Of a stretch of 64,000 nucleotides of DNA, positions 24,806 through 33,765 are shown one piece after another. Each line of letters opens with the position of its first letter. The first letter of the stretch is position 1. Under the pieces are notes generated by a model. The model saw nothing but the letters and a program-made list of their open reading frames with translations, ran no database searches and was not told the DNA's origin. The translations under genes were made by a program, and so were the position numbers. Location: positions 155,707-219,706 of the forward strand of contig SFKI01000001.1 in NCBI GenBank assembly GCA_004554775.1, read 5' to 3'. The stretch comes from Subdoligranulum variabile. GTDB lineage: Bacteria > Bacillota > Clostridia > Oscillospirales > Ruminococcaceae.

Positions 24806-25225
24806 TCAGTTATTTTTGGGCTGCTCCGGCTTATACCCATCCCACAGTGCGTCGAACAGCTCCTGGATGCGGTCGTTGCGGCCTTGCAGGTAGAGCCAGC
24901 CCAGCAGGCATTCAAAGCCAGTGGAGGCGCGATACTCCTGCACGGTGGCATGCTTGGCTACCGTGGCCTTGCTGGCGTTTTTGCCGCGCCGCAACACGGC
25001 GGCTTCGGCGTCGGTGAGCATCGGCTCGATGATCGCCAGTTCCAGATTCTGGGCGTGGGCGCTGACGTAATGGGTGGCTACCGTGTGCAGGCGGTTGGGC
25101 TGTAAGCGGGTCGTGCCCACCAGGCGGGCGCGAACCAGCAGTTCCAGCACCGAGTCGCCCACAAAGGCCAGCGCCAGCGGGGACATCTCGTGGATGTCGA
25201 CTTCAGATTTTTGTGTAAACAGCAT
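24806..25225 (-). CDS. mrnC: Mini-ribonuclease III
   Basis: Mini-III lacks the dsRNA-binding domain of RNase III and matures 23S rRNA in Firmicutes. The RNase III core motif appears as LALAFVGDSVLELLVRARL, and the C-terminal ATVQEYRASTGFECLLGWLYL is typical. The protein has about 139 residues. The start at 25225 is an ATG with a weak site; a TTG at 25234 is possible. It is the last gene of the rplU-rpmA-obgE-mrnC run. Confidence 0.92.
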   Translation of the reverse strand: MLFTQKSEVDIHEMSPLALAFVGDSVLELLVRARLVGTTRLQPNRLHTVATHYVSAHAQNLELAIIEPMLTDAEAAVLRRGKNASKATVAKHATVQEYRASTGFECLLGWLYLQGRNDRIQELFDALWDGYKPEQPKNN

Positions 25226-25283
25226 AGCTTTCAAAATTCATCCCCATCGGCAAACGCAGATGGGGACGCTTTCTTTGTACAGA

Positions 25284-26567
25284 TCAGTACAGGTAGTCGA
25301 ACTCGTACTCACCGATCTTGATGGTATCCTCTTCCTCAACGCCCTGGGCGACCAGCTCGTCCAGAATACCGGAATCACCCAGCTGCGTCTGGAAATACTG
25401 CAAGCTCTCGTAGTCCTCGACGTTGGTACCGGCCAGAATGCGCTCCAGCCAGGGGGCGTCCACGGTAAACTCGTGCTCACCGGTGCGGGTAACGGTGAAC
25501 GGGCGGGTCGGCATGGCGCTCTTGTCGGGGCGCTTGTACTCGGCCTCGTAGACCTTGACCGGGGGCAGGTCCTTCAGACGGCTGTAGACCAGCGCGGGCA
25601 GGTTGTCCACGCCCTGGCGGGTGGCGGCCGAGATGGGCAGGAAGGTCAGGCCCTTGGCCTCGATATAGTTCTTGAACTCCTCAACCTGTTCGGGCGTGGC
25701 GATATCGCACTTGTTGCCCAGCACGATCTGCGGGCGGTCGGCCAACTCGGCGCTGAAACCGGCCAGCTCGTGGTTGATCTGCTCAAAATCAGCCTTAGGG
25801 TCGCGGCCCTCGCAGCCGGAGACATCCACCACGTGCAGCAGCAGGCGGCAGCGCTCGACATGGCGCAGAAAATCGTGGCCCAGACCAACGCCCTCGGCAG
25901 CGCCTTCGATCAGGCCGGGGATATCAGCGCAGACAAAGCTCTGCTCCGGGCCGACGCGCACGACGCCCAGCACGGGGGTCAGGGTAGTGAAGTGATAGTT
26001 GGCGATCTTGGGGCGTGCGGCTGAAATGATGCTGATGAGGGTGGACTTGCCCACGTTGGGGAAGCCGATCAGGCCGACGTCTGCGATGACTTTCAGTTCC
26101 AGCTGCAGGTGCATATCCTCGCCGGGCAGACCGGGTTTGGCAAACTTGGGGATCTGGCGGGTGGGGGTGGCAAAATGGCTGTTGCCCCAGCCGCCGCGGC
26201 CGCCGCGTGCCACAACGACCGGCTCGGAGCCGGAAAGGTCGGCCACGACCAGGCCGGTCTCGGCCTCTTTCAGCACGGTGCCGCGCGGTACGCGGATGAC
26301 AAGATCATCGGCGTCGGCGCCGCTCTGGCGCTTGGCGCGGCCGTTTTCGCCGTCGGCTGCGGTGTACTTGCGCTTGTAGCGGAAGTCCATCAGGGTCGAG
26401 AGGTTGTCGTCGGCGACAAAGATAATGTCGCCGCCGCGACCGCCGTCGCCGCCGTCCGGGCCGCCTGCCGCCACGAATTTTTCGCGGTGGAAGGTCACTG
26501 CGCCGTCGCCGCCCTTGCCGGCATGCAGCCAGATGGTCGCGGTATCAATAAAATTACTGGTTGCCAT
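25284..26567 (-). CDS. obgE: GTPase Obg
   Basis: Obg is a ribosome-assembly GTPase. The glycine-rich Obg fold (about 1-158; HAGKGGDGAVTFHREKFV, GGPDGGDGGRGG) is followed by the G domain with G1 GFPNVGKSTL, G3 DIPGLIEGAAEGVGLGHDFL and G4 NKCD, then the C-terminal OCT domain. At 427 residues it is the standard size. GAGGTAACAC precedes the ATG. It lies downstream of rpmA, the conserved order. Confidence 0.97.
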   Translation of the reverse strand: MATSNFIDTATIWLHAGKGGDGAVTFHREKFVAAGGPDGGDGGRGGDIIFVADDNLSTLMDFRYKRKYTAADGENGRAKRQSGADADDLVIRVPRGTVLKEAETGLVVADLSGSEPVVVARGGRGGWGNSHFATPTRQIPKFAKPGLPGEDMHLQLELKVIADVGLIGFPNVGKSTLISIISAARPKIANYHFTTLTPVLGVVRVGPEQSFVCADIPGLIEGAAEGVGLGHDFLRHVERCRLLLHVVDVSGCEGRDPKADFEQINHELAGFSAELADRPQIVLGNKCDIATPEQVEEFKNYIEAKGLTFLPISAATRQGVDNLPALVYSRLKDLPPVKVYEAEYKRPDKSAMPTRPFTVTRTGEHEFTVDAPWLERILAGTNVEDYESLQYFQTQLGDSGILDELVAQGVEEEDTIKIGEYEFDYLY

Positions 26568-26638
26568 GTGTTACCTCGTCAAAAATATGCCAGTTACAAA
26601 AAACGAGCGAGCCGAAATGGCCCGCCCGAACGGTTCTT

Positions 26639-26890
26639 TTACTGCTTGACCGTGCAGCGCTTGCGGTCACGGCCCATGCGCTCGAAGTGAACGCGGCCAT
26701 CGACCAGAGCGAACAGGGTGTCATCGCTGCCGATGCCGACGCCCTCACCCGGATGGATGTGGGTGCCGCGCTGACGGACCAGGATGTTGCCGGCCAGAAC
26801 GAACTGACCGTCGCCGCGCTTGACGCCGAGGCGCTTGGACTCGGAATCACGACCGTTCTTGGTAGAACCTACGCCTTTTTTATGTGCCAT
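26639..26890 (-). CDS. rpmA: 50S ribosomal protein L27
   Basis: The 83-residue protein begins MAHKKGVGSTKNGRDSESKR and contains VLAGNILVRQRGTHIHPG, both diagnostic of L27. It lacks the N-terminal extension (F-x2-N-L-Q-x-F-A) that many Firmicutes cleave with the Prp protease, and no prp gene lies between rplU and rpmA. Only 15 bases separate it from rplU. AAGGGAGG precedes the ATG. Confidence 0.98.
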   Translation of the reverse strand: MAHKKGVGSTKNGRDSESKRLGVKRGDGQFVLAGNILVRQRGTHIHPGEGVGIGSDDTLFALVDGRVHFERMGRDRKRCTVKQ

Positions 26891-26905
26891 TGTGATTTAC
26901 CTCCC

Positions 26906-27217
26906 TTAGCCGTTGATCGCGGTGATTTCCACCTTGGTGTAGGGCTGACGATGGCCTTTGCGGACCATGCTGCCCTTCTTGGGACGATAGGTCAGGATGT
27001 TGAGCTTCTTGCCCTTGCCGTTCTTGACGACCTTGGCGACAACGGAAGCGCCCTCAACAACGGGAGCACCAACCTTGACAGAGCCCTCCTCGCCAACGGC
27101 GAGAACCTGATCGAAGGTGACTTCGGTATCAGCCTCAGCGTTCAGCTTCTCGACGTAAACGACGTCGCCGACCTTGACGCTGTACTGCTTGCCACCGGTT
27201 TTGATAACTGCGTACAT
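26906..27217 (-). CDS. rplU: 50S ribosomal protein L21
   Basis: The 103-residue protein begins MYAVIKTGGKQYSVKVGDVV and ends with YRPKKGSMVRKGHRQPYTKV, the L21 signature. It is the first gene of the operon, transcribed from a perfect -35 box at 27331-27336 with a leader of about 80 bases. Confidence 0.98.
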   Translation of the reverse strand: MYAVIKTGGKQYSVKVGDVVYVEKLNAEADTEVTFDQVLAVGEEGSVKVGAPVVEGASVVAKVVKNGKGKKLNILTYRPKKGSMVRKGHRQPYTKVEITAING

Positions 27218-27300
27218 GTGGAAAACCTCTCTTAATAAGTCTCGCTGGACTGTAGGGCGTTGCAGGTAAACCGCACACTTTTCGGGCCCATACCAAGCGG
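27218..27300 (-). promoter_or_regulatory. Leader of rplU, possible L21 autoregulatory RNA
   Basis: An untranslated stretch of about 80 bases lies between the promoter and rplU. Structured L21 leaders are known in Firmicutes at this place. I see short complementary segments (GCCGCTTGG, CCTGCAACGCCCTACAGG-like) but cannot confirm the consensus fold. Confidence 0.35.
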
Positions 27301-27307
27301 CTCTAGT

Positions 27308-27336
27308 ATAATACCATAGCCTTGGCGGCTTGTCAA
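27308..27336 (-). promoter_or_regulatory. Strong promoter for rplU-rpmA-obgE-mrnC
   Basis: On the minus strand perfect TTGACA and TATTAT are 17 bases apart, with TATGG just before the -10. It starts immediately after the folD stop. Confidence 0.85.
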
Positions 27337-27362
27337 GGCTTTTTGGGCGATTTTACAGCAAA

Positions 27363-28223
27363 TTATACGGTTTTGCCGCTCTGGCGGGCAGCAGCCTCGA
27401 CGGTGTTCAGCATCAGCATGGCGCGGGTCATCGGGCCGACGCCGCCGGGCACCGGGGTGATGTAACCGGCCTTTTCGCTGGCGGCGGCAAAATCCACATC
27501 GCCGTGCAGTTTGCCGTCCGCCCCGCGGTTGATGCCCACGTCAATGACCACCGCACCGGGCTTGACCATATCGCCGGTGACAAAGCCCTCGCGGCCCACG
27601 GCAGCGACCAGAATGTCTGCCGCAGCGCAGACTTCTTGCAGGTTCTTGGTCTTGGAGTGGCAGATGGTGACGGTGGCGTTTTTCGCCAGCAGCAACAGCG
27701 CGGCGGGCTTACCCACGATGTTGGAGCGGCCGATGACCACGGCGTTTTTGCCCGCAATGTCGGTGCCGGTGGACTCGATCATGCGGATGCAGCCCGCCGG
27801 GGTGCAGGGCAGGTAGCAGGGCTCGCCGATCTGCATGCGGCCCACATTGATGGGCGAAAAGCCGTCGACGTCCTTCTCCGGCGGGATGGCGTCGATAACA
27901 GCCTTTTCGTCGATCTGCGCGGGCAGCGGCAGCTGGACCAGAATGCCGTGCACGGCGGGGTCCTCGGCCAGCTTTTTCACCTCAGCCAGCAGGGTCTCCT
28001 GTGTGGTGTCGGCGGGCAGGTTGATGCTGCGGCTCTCAATGCCGCACTGCGCGCAGTCGTTAATCTTGCCGCGCACATAGACCTGGCTGGCGGGGTTCTC
28101 GCCCACCAGAATGACCGCCAGGCAGGGGCTGACACCCTGTGCCTTGAGTGCGGCGACCTTTTCGGCGGCTTCTGCCTTGGTGGCAGCGGCCAATGCCTTT
28201 CCGTCAATAATACTTGCTCCCAT
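27363..28223 (-). CDS. folD: Bifunctional methylenetetrahydrofolate dehydrogenase/cyclohydrolase
   Basis: FolD interconverts methylene-, methenyl- and formyl-tetrahydrofolate. The motifs VGENPASQVYVRGK, VQLPLP, PPEKDVDGF, PCTPAG, VVIGRSNIVGKPAA and PVPGGVGPMTRAML are all present. It is 286 residues long. The start at 28223 (MGASIID) has AGAGGGAA upstream; the longer frame from 28241 is not preferred. Confidence 0.96.
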   Translation of the reverse strand: MGASIIDGKALAAATKAEAAEKVAALKAQGVSPCLAVILVGENPASQVYVRGKINDCAQCGIESRSINLPADTTQETLLAEVKKLAEDPAVHGILVQLPLPAQIDEKAVIDAIPPEKDVDGFSPINVGRMQIGEPCYLPCTPAGCIRMIESTGTDIAGKNAVVIGRSNIVGKPAALLLLAKNATVTICHSKTKNLQEVCAAADILVAAVGREGFVTGDMVKPGAVVIDVGINRGADGKLHGDVDFAAASEKAGYITPVPGGVGPMTRAMLMLNTVEAAARQSGKTV

Positions 28224-28320
28224 GATCGTTCCCTCTTTCAAATGTATTTTTTGTCCTTGCGGGCAAAACGGTGTCGGGTCTTACACCAGCAGTACCTATC
28301 GCCGTACTGCGGGGCGGGGG

Positions 28321-29472
28321 TTATTCCGTTTGGCAGGATTCTTCAGACGCTTCTGATTTTTCGGATTTTTCTGGTTTGACAGACTCTTCAGATTTGGCGG
28401 GTCCCTCGGCAGCTGCCGCGTTCTCCGGTTCTTCCTCGGGCGCGGGATCCTCCAGTTCTTCGATTTCCGGGGCGTCGAGGTCCAGCTCCTTCAGGCGGCG
28501 GTTCATCTCGTCGGTGGCTTTCACAAACTCGGCGTGGGATGCCTTGGCGGACAGCTTGTCCGGGGCAAAGCGGTCCCCTGCTTCGGTCTGCTTTTTGATG
28601 TCACTGACGGCCAGCGTCACTTCGAGCTGCTTGCCCTTGGCATTGCGCAGGCCAATAACCATCAGCACAGCGGCCACAATGACCGAGCCGATCGCCACCA
28701 GCTGGCTGGCGCGCAGACCGGTATTGCCGATGAGCAGCGAGTCGGTGCGCAGGCCTTCGATCCAGCTGCGGCCCAGGCCGTACCAGATGATGTAGGACAG
28801 GAAGATCTGGCCGTTGAACCGGCGGCGTTTGACCAGGCAGGCCAGGATGGCAAAGCCGACCAGGCACCAGATGCTTTCGTACAAAAAGGTCGGGTGTACC
28901 GGGGCGGTGGGGTCGACCGCCATGCCTGCGGGCAGCGTGACCTGCACAGACTTTAAGTAGGCTTCGGTTCCCTCGCTGACCATGCCCCAGGGCAGGGTCG
29001 TGTTGGTGCCGAAAGCTTCCTGGTTGACGAAGTTGCCCCACCGGCCAATGCCCTGCCCGATGAGGAACCCGAGCGAGACCAGGTCGAACAGCGGCAGCAG
29101 CGGGATCTTGCGCCACTTGGCAGCCAGCCCGCCAAATACAAACGCGCCGATGACCGCACCGTAGATGGCGATGCCGCCCAGGCGGATGTCGATCATCTCC
29201 CAGATGCTGTTATACTCGAACGGGGCCATGGCCACGTAGTAGATGCGGGCGCAGACGATGGACATGACAGTACCGATGGCGACAACATCGACCAGGCGGT
29301 CCGAGTCGATGCCAAAATCCACCGCATTGCGGAACGCGTAGAGCAGGGCCAGCATCATACCGGCGGCGATGATGACACCGTACCAGTAAATGTTGAACCC
29401 GCCGATGGACACAGCCACACGGTTGACCGTAAAGGCCAGCCCCAGGCCAGGGAATTGAACATGATAAGTCAT
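28321..29472 (-). CDS. lgt: Prolipoprotein diacylglyceryl transferase
   Basis: Lgt attaches diacylglycerol to the cysteine of prolipoproteins in the membrane. There are about seven membrane segments. The signature GQGIGRWGNFVNQEAFG and the YGVIIAAGMMLAL and HPTFLYESIW segments are present. The total of 383 residues includes an acidic, low-complexity C-terminal extension of about 100 residues rich in Glu, Ser, Lys and Pro, which most homologues lack and which should be cytoplasmic. AAGGAGAG precedes the ATG. Confidence 0.93.
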   Translation of the reverse strand: MTYHVQFPGLGLAFTVNRVAVSIGGFNIYWYGVIIAAGMMLALLYAFRNAVDFGIDSDRLVDVVAIGTVMSIVCARIYYVAMAPFEYNSIWEMIDIRLGGIAIYGAVIGAFVFGGLAAKWRKIPLLPLFDLVSLGFLIGQGIGRWGNFVNQEAFGTNTTLPWGMVSEGTEAYLKSVQVTLPAGMAVDPTAPVHPTFLYESIWCLVGFAILACLVKRRRFNGQIFLSYIIWYGLGRSWIEGLRTDSLLIGNTGLRASQLVAIGSVIVAAVLMVIGLRNAKGKQLEVTLAVSDIKKQTEAGDRFAPDKLSAKASHAEFVKATDEMNRRLKELDLDAPEIEELEDPAPEEEPENAAAAEGPAKSEESVKPEKSEKSEASEESCQTE

Positions 29473-29499
29473 TTTGTATCTCTCCTTGCGGGAGTATTT

Positions 29500-30789
29500 T
29501 TATTCTGACGGGTCGATCTGCACGTAGGCGCGGTTTTCTTCCCGCAGGGCGGTGCGCATCAGCTCGTTGGCATCCTCTACAGTCAGGGCGGCCAGCGCGG
29601 CGATCTCGTCGGCCAGCGTGCGGCCCTTCAGGTAGGCAGCGGCAGCTTCCTCGGCGGCATCGTCAACAGCTTCCACATCGCCGAGCAGCTCGCCGTACAT
29701 CTGGTTTTTCACCAGCATAAAGACCTCGGGGTCGATGCCCTCGGTGCGCAGACGTTCGATTTCGGCTTGCAGCAGGTCTACGACCTCACGCGGGGTGTCG
29801 CTTTCGCCGGTAAAGGCCACGGCGCAGGCACCGCGCACGGCGATAAAGTCGCCGGAGAACTCCGGGTTGACCATCGCGGTATCGTACAGTCTGCGGTAGA
29901 GCCTGGTCAGCCCGCCGACAACGAGGTCGCCCAGCATATCCAGCAGCAATTCACGCTTGAGGTCGCCGGGGGTGAGCGGTTCTTCCTTGTAGGCCACGCC
30001 GAAGCACGGCTTTGTGACCGGCATTGTGAAGTGTGCTTCCCTGTGGGCCAGCGGGGCGTTATCCGCCGGGATATCCCACTCCACCTCGTGCGCGGCGCGG
30101 GCGCGATAAAGGCCGTTGCGCTTGCAGGCTTCGACGGCCTGATCCAGCGTGATCTTGCCCGCAACCGACAGTACCATATTGGACGGCGCATAGAACGCCT
30201 TGGTGCAGTTGTACAGCATCTGCGGGGTCAGCTCGGCGATGCTTTCCACCGTGCCGGCGATATCGTCACGCAAGGGGTGGTCGGCGTACAGGCAGCGGAA
30301 CAGGGCGTTGAGCAGCCTCCAATCGGGGCTGTCATCGTACATTTTGATTTCCTGCCCGATGATGCCCTGCTCTTTGGCAATGGTAGCTTTGGTGAACCAC
30401 GGCTTGCCGACCATGCCCAACAGGATATCGAGGTTTTCGTCGATTTTCTGCGTAGCAGAGAACAGATAGCAGGTGCGGTCATAGCTGGTGAAAGCATTGG
30501 CCGACGCACCGGTTTTGGCGTAGAAGCTGAACGAATCGCCCTTGGGGGTCTCGCACATTTTGTGTTCGAGGAAGTGTGCCGTACCGGCAGGCAGCACGAC
30601 CTCTTTGCCGTCCAGCGTGAAATTGCGGTGGATAGAGCCGAACGAGGTGGCATAGATGGCATGCACGCTGCTGTAGCCCGGCATGGTGCGGCACAAAACA
30701 GTCAGGCCGCTGGGCAGTGTGGTGCTTTGGCATCCGACGGCTGCGGCGGCGCGGGCCTGTACCGCAGACAGATTGGCAAAATCAGACAT
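29500..30789 (-). CDS. yfmH: M16-family peptidase, YfmH-like
   Basis: The 429-residue protein is the inverse-zincin-bearing partner of the YfmF/YfmH pair associated with elongation factor P modification. The zinc motif H-x2-E-H is intact in TAHFLEHKM (H72, E75, H76), with the distal glutamate region in NALFRCLYADHPL. The start at 30789 has GGGAGG 8 bases upstream and overlaps the yfmF stop by eight bases, so the two are translationally coupled. Confidence 0.88.
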   Translation of the reverse strand: MSDFANLSAVQARAAAAVGCQSTTLPSGLTVLCRTMPGYSSVHAIYATSFGSIHRNFTLDGKEVVLPAGTAHFLEHKMCETPKGDSFSFYAKTGASANAFTSYDRTCYLFSATQKIDENLDILLGMVGKPWFTKATIAKEQGIIGQEIKMYDDSPDWRLLNALFRCLYADHPLRDDIAGTVESIAELTPQMLYNCTKAFYAPSNMVLSVAGKITLDQAVEACKRNGLYRARAAHEVEWDIPADNAPLAHREAHFTMPVTKPCFGVAYKEEPLTPGDLKRELLLDMLGDLVVGGLTRLYRRLYDTAMVNPEFSGDFIAVRGACAVAFTGESDTPREVVDLLQAEIERLRTEGIDPEVFMLVKNQMYGELLGDVEAVDDAAEEAAAAYLKGRTLADEIAALAALTVEDANELMRTALREENRAYVQIDPSE

Positions 30790-32077
30790 CCTCGGCACCT
30801 CCCTTGCCCGCCGTACCGGGCTTTGCGGTCACATCATAGCAGACCGAATAGCTGTAGCTTTGCAGCGCCTGGCGCACCTCATCCAAGGTAACGGCGCTGA
30901 TCAGCACCTTGCCGTACTCAGGCGGGTAAAGCGGTTCGCCGCGGGTGATCTGGCCATAATACCAGCCCTCCAGCGCGGCCAGGCTGTCGCTCAGTGCGTC
31001 CATGCTCGAAAGCAGGCCGCGGCGGCAGTCGTCGATTTCTTCCTGGGTGATGGGGCCGTTTTTCAGCCCTTCCAGCTCGGCCAGGATGGCGGCTTCGGCC
31101 TGCTGTTCCTTGCCAGGCTCGACGCCGGAGTCGATCATCATGACGCCGGTGGAGCGCTGCGCGGCGGAACCGCAGTAGTAGCAAAGGGATTGCTTCTCGC
31201 GCACATTGCGGAACAGGCGGCTGGTGGCGGAACCGCCCAGCACGCTCATCGCCACGCGCAGGATGCTGACGCTCGGCGGGTCGGACTCGCCGCCGGTGGT
31301 GAACAGCATGCACAGCTTGGCTTGGGTCAAACCGGGGACTTCCTCTTTAAAATGGCGCAGCGGCGTGCGCGGCATGGCCATGGGCAGCGCAAAGGGCTGC
31401 GGGTCGCGGCGGATGCCCTCGAGCTTGCGCAGCAGCAGATCGGCCACGCGGGCTTCGTCCACGCCCTGCACCATCACGTCGATGGACGCAGTGGAGAGGA
31501 TGCGGTCATACTCAGCTTTCAGGCTGGTGGGGGTGACGTTGACCAGCTCGGTCGGATAGCCGCCCAGTTCGATGCCCGCCGGGGAATCGCCAAAGAATTT
31601 GCGGCGGGCCTGGCGCACGCAGTAGAGCCGCTTGGAGTTGAACTCCGCTTCCAGGCGGCGGGCCTGGGTCTCGGTCTCGATGCGCACGGCCTCGGGGTCG
31701 AACCGGCCGTCGATAAGATAGGGGTCAAAGATCGTGCCAAAGACGATATCGGCGTAGGCGTCGGTCAGATTTTCCCCGGCCAGAGCGTAGGCGTCCTTGA
31801 TGCCGCAGATATCGGCGGAGAGCACGCGGTCCGGCCCGGCACTGGAAAGATCAACGCCAAGGTCGGCACCGTACAGCTCCGCCAAACGGCGGGAAAGGGC
31901 GGTCATATCGGGGCAGGCCGCATAGCCGCGCTCCAGCACCAGGGCCAGCACGGCGGCATCGGTCGCAGTCTCACGCTGCGCGGGGAAGCGCAGATGGATC
32001 GTGATGCGGCAGCGGTTGAATTTAGCGGCGCTCATCGAGGTAATGAACACGCCGGGAGCAAGTTGTTTACGTTCCAA
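30782..32077 (-). CDS. yfmF: M16-family peptidase-like protein, YfmF-like
   Basis: The 431-residue protein is the non-catalytic partner in the pair. It has the M16 fold and strong Arg/Glu content, but the H-x2-E-H motif is absent at the expected place (VLALVLERGY). The region ELYGADLGVDLSSAGPD is typical of YfmF. The likely start is a TTG at 32077 preceded by AAAGGA; a second TTG at 32101 would include the ribosome site. The gene has its own promoter (32114-32142). Confidence 0.85.
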   Translation of the reverse strand: MERKQLAPGVFITSMSAAKFNRCRITIHLRFPAQRETATDAAVLALVLERGYAACPDMTALSRRLAELYGADLGVDLSSAGPDRVLSADICGIKDAYALAGENLTDAYADIVFGTIFDPYLIDGRFDPEAVRIETETQARRLEAEFNSKRLYCVRQARRKFFGDSPAGIELGGYPTELVNVTPTSLKAEYDRILSTASIDVMVQGVDEARVADLLLRKLEGIRRDPQPFALPMAMPRTPLRHFKEEVPGLTQAKLCMLFTTGGESDPPSVSILRVAMSVLGGSATSRLFRNVREKQSLCYYCGSAAQRSTGVMMIDSGVEPGKEQQAEAAILAELEGLKNGPITQEEIDDCRRGLLSSMDALSDSLAALEGWYYGQITRGEPLYPPEYGKVLISAVTLDEVRQALQSYSYSVCYDVTAKPGTAGKGGAEDV

Positions 32078-32113
32078 GTCCTTTTTCCTTTCAAACAGCA
32101 AATAGATATTTGT

Positions 32114-32142
32114 ATTATACCGCTTTAGGCAATAAAAGTAAA
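32114..32142 (-). promoter_or_regulatory. Promoter for yfmF-yfmH
   Basis: On the minus strand TTTACT and a perfect TATAAT are 17 bases apart, about 37 bases before the TTG start. Confidence 0.65.
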
Positions 32143-32150
32143 TAAAAAAC

Positions 32151-32180
32151 TTGCAGTGGAGTGTGCCGAGCGGTTATAAT
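32151..32180 (+). promoter_or_regulatory. Promoter for guaD
   Basis: TTGCAG and a perfect TATAAT are 18 bases apart. It is back-to-back with the yfmF promoter. The transcript would contain a family A repeat in its leader. Confidence 0.65.
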
Positions 32181-32208
32181 AGAAGCGCGAATGTTCCGGG
32201 TTGGATTT

Positions 32209-32309
32209 TGTAGGGGCGGACAATGTTCGCCCGTGCAGTTTGGTCGAAACGCAAATTGCACGAGCGGATATAGAATCCACCCCTACATTGCCCGGAAATT
32301 GCCCCTACG
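32209..32309. repeat. Intergenic palindromic repeat, family A, copy 6
   Basis: TGTAGGGGCG begins at 32209, with GGACAATGTTCGCCCG, GCGGATATAGAATCC and CCCCTAC ends at 32286 and 32307. It lies in the guaD leader, between promoter and start codon. Confidence 0.75.
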
Positions 32310-32341
32310 CCATTATGGAATAACCCAACAGGAGGATATAT

Positions 32342-33622
32342 ATGGAACGTTTTGCCGTAAAGGGCATTTTTGTAGATACCCCTGCCCCGAGCACGCTGCG
32401 GGTGCGGGACGGGTATATGCTGTGTGAAGATGGCCGCTGCGGGGCGTTTACGGAATCTGTCCCCGCCGGTGTGCCGGTATACGACCACAACGGGCAGATC
32501 ATCACGCCGGGCCTGGTGGACCTGCATCTGCACGCGCCGCAGTACAGCTATTGCGGCACAGCCATGGACCTGGAGCTGCTGGACTGGCTGCAACAGTACA
32601 CCTACCCCGAGGAAGCACATTACGCCGATGCCGACTACGCCCGTGCGGGCTATGGCTATTTTGTGCGTGATTTGCAGCACAGCGCCACGACGCGCGCCTG
32701 CATCTTTGGCACACTGCACACCGACGCCACGCTGGAACTGATGCACCAGCTGCAAGCCGCCGGGCTTTCAGCCTTTGTAGGCAAACTGGGCATGGACCGC
32801 AACAGCCCGGATTTTTACCGTGAACCGTCCCCTGCTGCCGGGCTGGCGGAGACGCGCCGCTGGCTGGACACCTGCGCCGAGGAGCAGATGCTGCACGACG
32901 GCCCGGTGCGCCCGATGATCACCCCGCGCTTTACCCCCAGTGCCAGCGACGAATACATGAAGGGCCTGGGCGAGCTGGCCGCCGAGTACAAAGTACCCGC
33001 GCAGAGCCATCTTTCCGAGAACCCGAGCGAAATTGCCTGGGTGGCCGAGCTGTGCCCCGGCACGAAGTACTACGGCGAAAGCTACAGCCGCTACGGCCTG
33101 TTCGGCGGCGATGTGCCTACCGTGATGGCGCACTGCATCTACAGCGGCGAGGAAGAGTGTGCCGCAATGAAAGCCAACCGCGTGATGATCGCGCACTGCC
33201 CCACCAGCAACGAGAACGTCATTGCCGGTATCGCCCCGGCGGCAAAGTATCTGCGCGGCGGCTGGCGCATCGGCCTGGGCAGCGACGTGGCAGGCGGCCA
33301 CACGCTGGACCTGTTTGCCGTGATGACCGCCGCCGTGCAGGTAAGCAAGCTGCGCTGGCGCTATGTGGACCAGAGCGAAGCCCCGCTGACAATGACCGAA
33401 GCGCTGTATCTGGCAACCGTCGGCGGCGGCGCGTTCTGGCAGGATTTTGGCGAGCAGGTCGGTTTATTTGAGCCGGGCTACGCCTTTGACGCACTGGTTT
33501 TGAATGACAGTGCACTGCACAACCTGCGCAGCTTTACCCCCGCCGAGCGGTTGGAGCGGTACGCGTACCTGGGCAAAGGGGCGTTAAGCGCCAAGTTTGC
33601 CCAAGGGAAGAAGTTGTTTTAA
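32342..33622 (+). CDS. guaD: Guanine deaminase
   Basis: This zinc amidohydrolase converts guanine to xanthine. The metal motif H-x-H is in GLVDLHLHAPQY, followed by SHLSEN (H and E), a further His in MAHCIYSG and the catalytic Asp in GLGSDVAGG. The spacing and the GGWRIGLGSD segment match guanine deaminases rather than cytosine or chlorohydrolase relatives. It is 426 residues long. AGGAGG is 8 bases before the ATG. No other purine-degradation gene is near. Confidence 0.9.
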   Translation: MERFAVKGIFVDTPAPSTLRVRDGYMLCEDGRCGAFTESVPAGVPVYDHNGQIITPGLVDLHLHAPQYSYCGTAMDLELLDWLQQYTYPEEAHYADADYARAGYGYFVRDLQHSATTRACIFGTLHTDATLELMHQLQAAGLSAFVGKLGMDRNSPDFYREPSPAAGLAETRRWLDTCAEEQMLHDGPVRPMITPRFTPSASDEYMKGLGELAAEYKVPAQSHLSENPSEIAWVAELCPGTKYYGESYSRYGLFGGDVPTVMAHCIYSGEEECAAMKANRVMIAHCPTSNENVIAGIAPAAKYLRGGWRIGLGSDVAGGHTLDLFAVMTAAVQVSKLRWRYVDQSEAPLTMTEALYLATVGGGAFWQDFGEQVGLFEPGYAFDALVLNDSALHNLRSFTPAERLERYAYLGKGALSAKFAQGKKLF

Positions 33623-33704
33623 TTCCGGGCCGCGCAAGCACGCAGTTGCAAACGGGTGGACAGGGAATCTGCCCCTGCAGAGAATATTGCAATAAAACCA
33701 CACA

Positions 33705-33738
33705 AAGCCCCCATGCACCGCACTGTGCATGGGGGCTT
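33705..33738. terminator. Convergent terminator between guaD and lysC
   Basis: AAGCCCCCATGCAC and GTGCATGGGGGCTT form a perfect 14-bp stem with a 6-base loop. T tracts are weak on both sides. A degenerate family A fragment lies at about 33645-33680. Confidence 0.75.
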
Positions 33739-33765
33739 ACCCTATCCCTCTATAATTTGCCTGTT

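Noticed and set aside
27218..27300. Metabolite riboswitch upstream of rplU
   Set aside because: The position fits a ribosomal-protein leader and no riboswitch core was recognised.
28573..28795. Plus-strand Ser-rich frames opposite lgt
   Set aside because: They are shadows of the acidic tail and membrane core of lgt.
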